Assembly (NCBI GenBank): GCA_023140455.1
Contig: JAGLLQ010000199.1
Coordinates: 1 to 5,244, forward strand
DNA from: Desulfobacteraceae bacterium
GTDB lineage: Bacteria; Desulfobacterota; Desulfobacteria; Desulfobacterales; Desulfobacteraceae
Direction: 5' to 3'
Length of the DNA: 5,244 bases
Position numbers and translations under genes: made by a program
In this document: one piece after another, positions 5,221 to 5,244 of the stretch
Position numbering within the stretch: the first letter of the stretch is position 1
Layout: each line of letters begins with the position of its first letter
Notes under the pieces: generated by a model
The model's database searches: none
The model's input: only the letters and a program-made list of their open reading frames with translations
Told to the model about the DNA's origin: nothing

Positions 5221-5244
5221 TGACCCCTTTCAGCGCAATATTGA

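Larger units (their letters stand above)
4924..5244. other. AT-rich intergenic region upstream of the three-gene unit
   Basis: About 320 bases without a convincing gene. Reading toward the coiled-coil gene, it holds the AGGAG ribosome site (4930-4934), two candidate minus-strand promoters, A/T runs, and a plus-strand stretch that may be a decayed gene. No tRNA-like fold, clear intrinsic terminator or riboswitch-like structure was seen. A possible 15-codon minus-strand tail ending at 5195 could belong to a gene beyond the window, but it is too short to call. Confidence 0.6.

Noticed and set aside
5195..5242. 15-codon minus-strand open tail (ALKGVKLQRCLTL then stop) entering from beyond the window
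   Set aside because: Too short to tell from chance, and it overlaps a possible plus-strand relic and a repeat-like motif.

Overview
The window is AT-rich bacterial DNA in which all six well-supported genes lie on the minus strand, read from high to low coordinates. Protein style suggests an anaerobic, sulfate-reducer-like deltaproteobacterium (Desulfobacterales-type): a kinase with tandem Cache domains and a long DHp insertion, a RpfG-like regulator, and many Lys/Ile-rich codons. This assignment is inference; there is no rRNA or marker gene.

Region A (4924-5244) has no convincing gene. It holds candidate minus-strand promoters, AT-rich repeats and, on the plus strand, a possible decayed coding remnant. 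Region B (3841-4923) is a compact three-gene unit: a 74-aa coiled-coil protein of unknown function, a 75-aa basic protein that looks like a ribbon-helix-helix DNA binder, and a 205-aa calcineurin-like metallophosphoesterase with a complete metal site. The spacings are 10 nt and 2 nt, with one stop codon overlapping the next Shine-Dalgarno, so the three are probably cotranscribed and translationally coupled.

Region C (3676-3840) is intergenic. It contains the best promoter in the window: TTGACT, 17 bp, TATTAT, with an imperfect GGG...CCC dyad filling the spacer. Region D (54-3675) is a signalling operon: a stand-alone receiver, then a receiver plus HD-GYP c-di-GMP phosphodiesterase (true start at 3251), then a membrane histidine kinase with two periplasmic Cache domains. 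Gaps are 49 and 18 nt.

The likely logic of region D is that a periplasmic small ligand, perhaps an organic acid, controls the kinase, which phosphorylates one or both receivers. Phosphorylation of the REC-HD-GYP protein would then set c-di-GMP breakdown. The stand-alone receiver resembles the HD-GYP receiver and may be a diverged duplicate acting as phosphate sink or connector. Whether the phosphoesterase unit is functionally tied to the c-di-GMP operon is open; no strong terminator is visible between them. I found no tRNA, rRNA, CRISPR array, complete mobile element or clearly new system. The most distinctive points are the two-receiver/one-kinase layout, the small-protein plus phosphoesterase operon, and a 19-residue insertion inside an otherwise complete HD-GYP active site.
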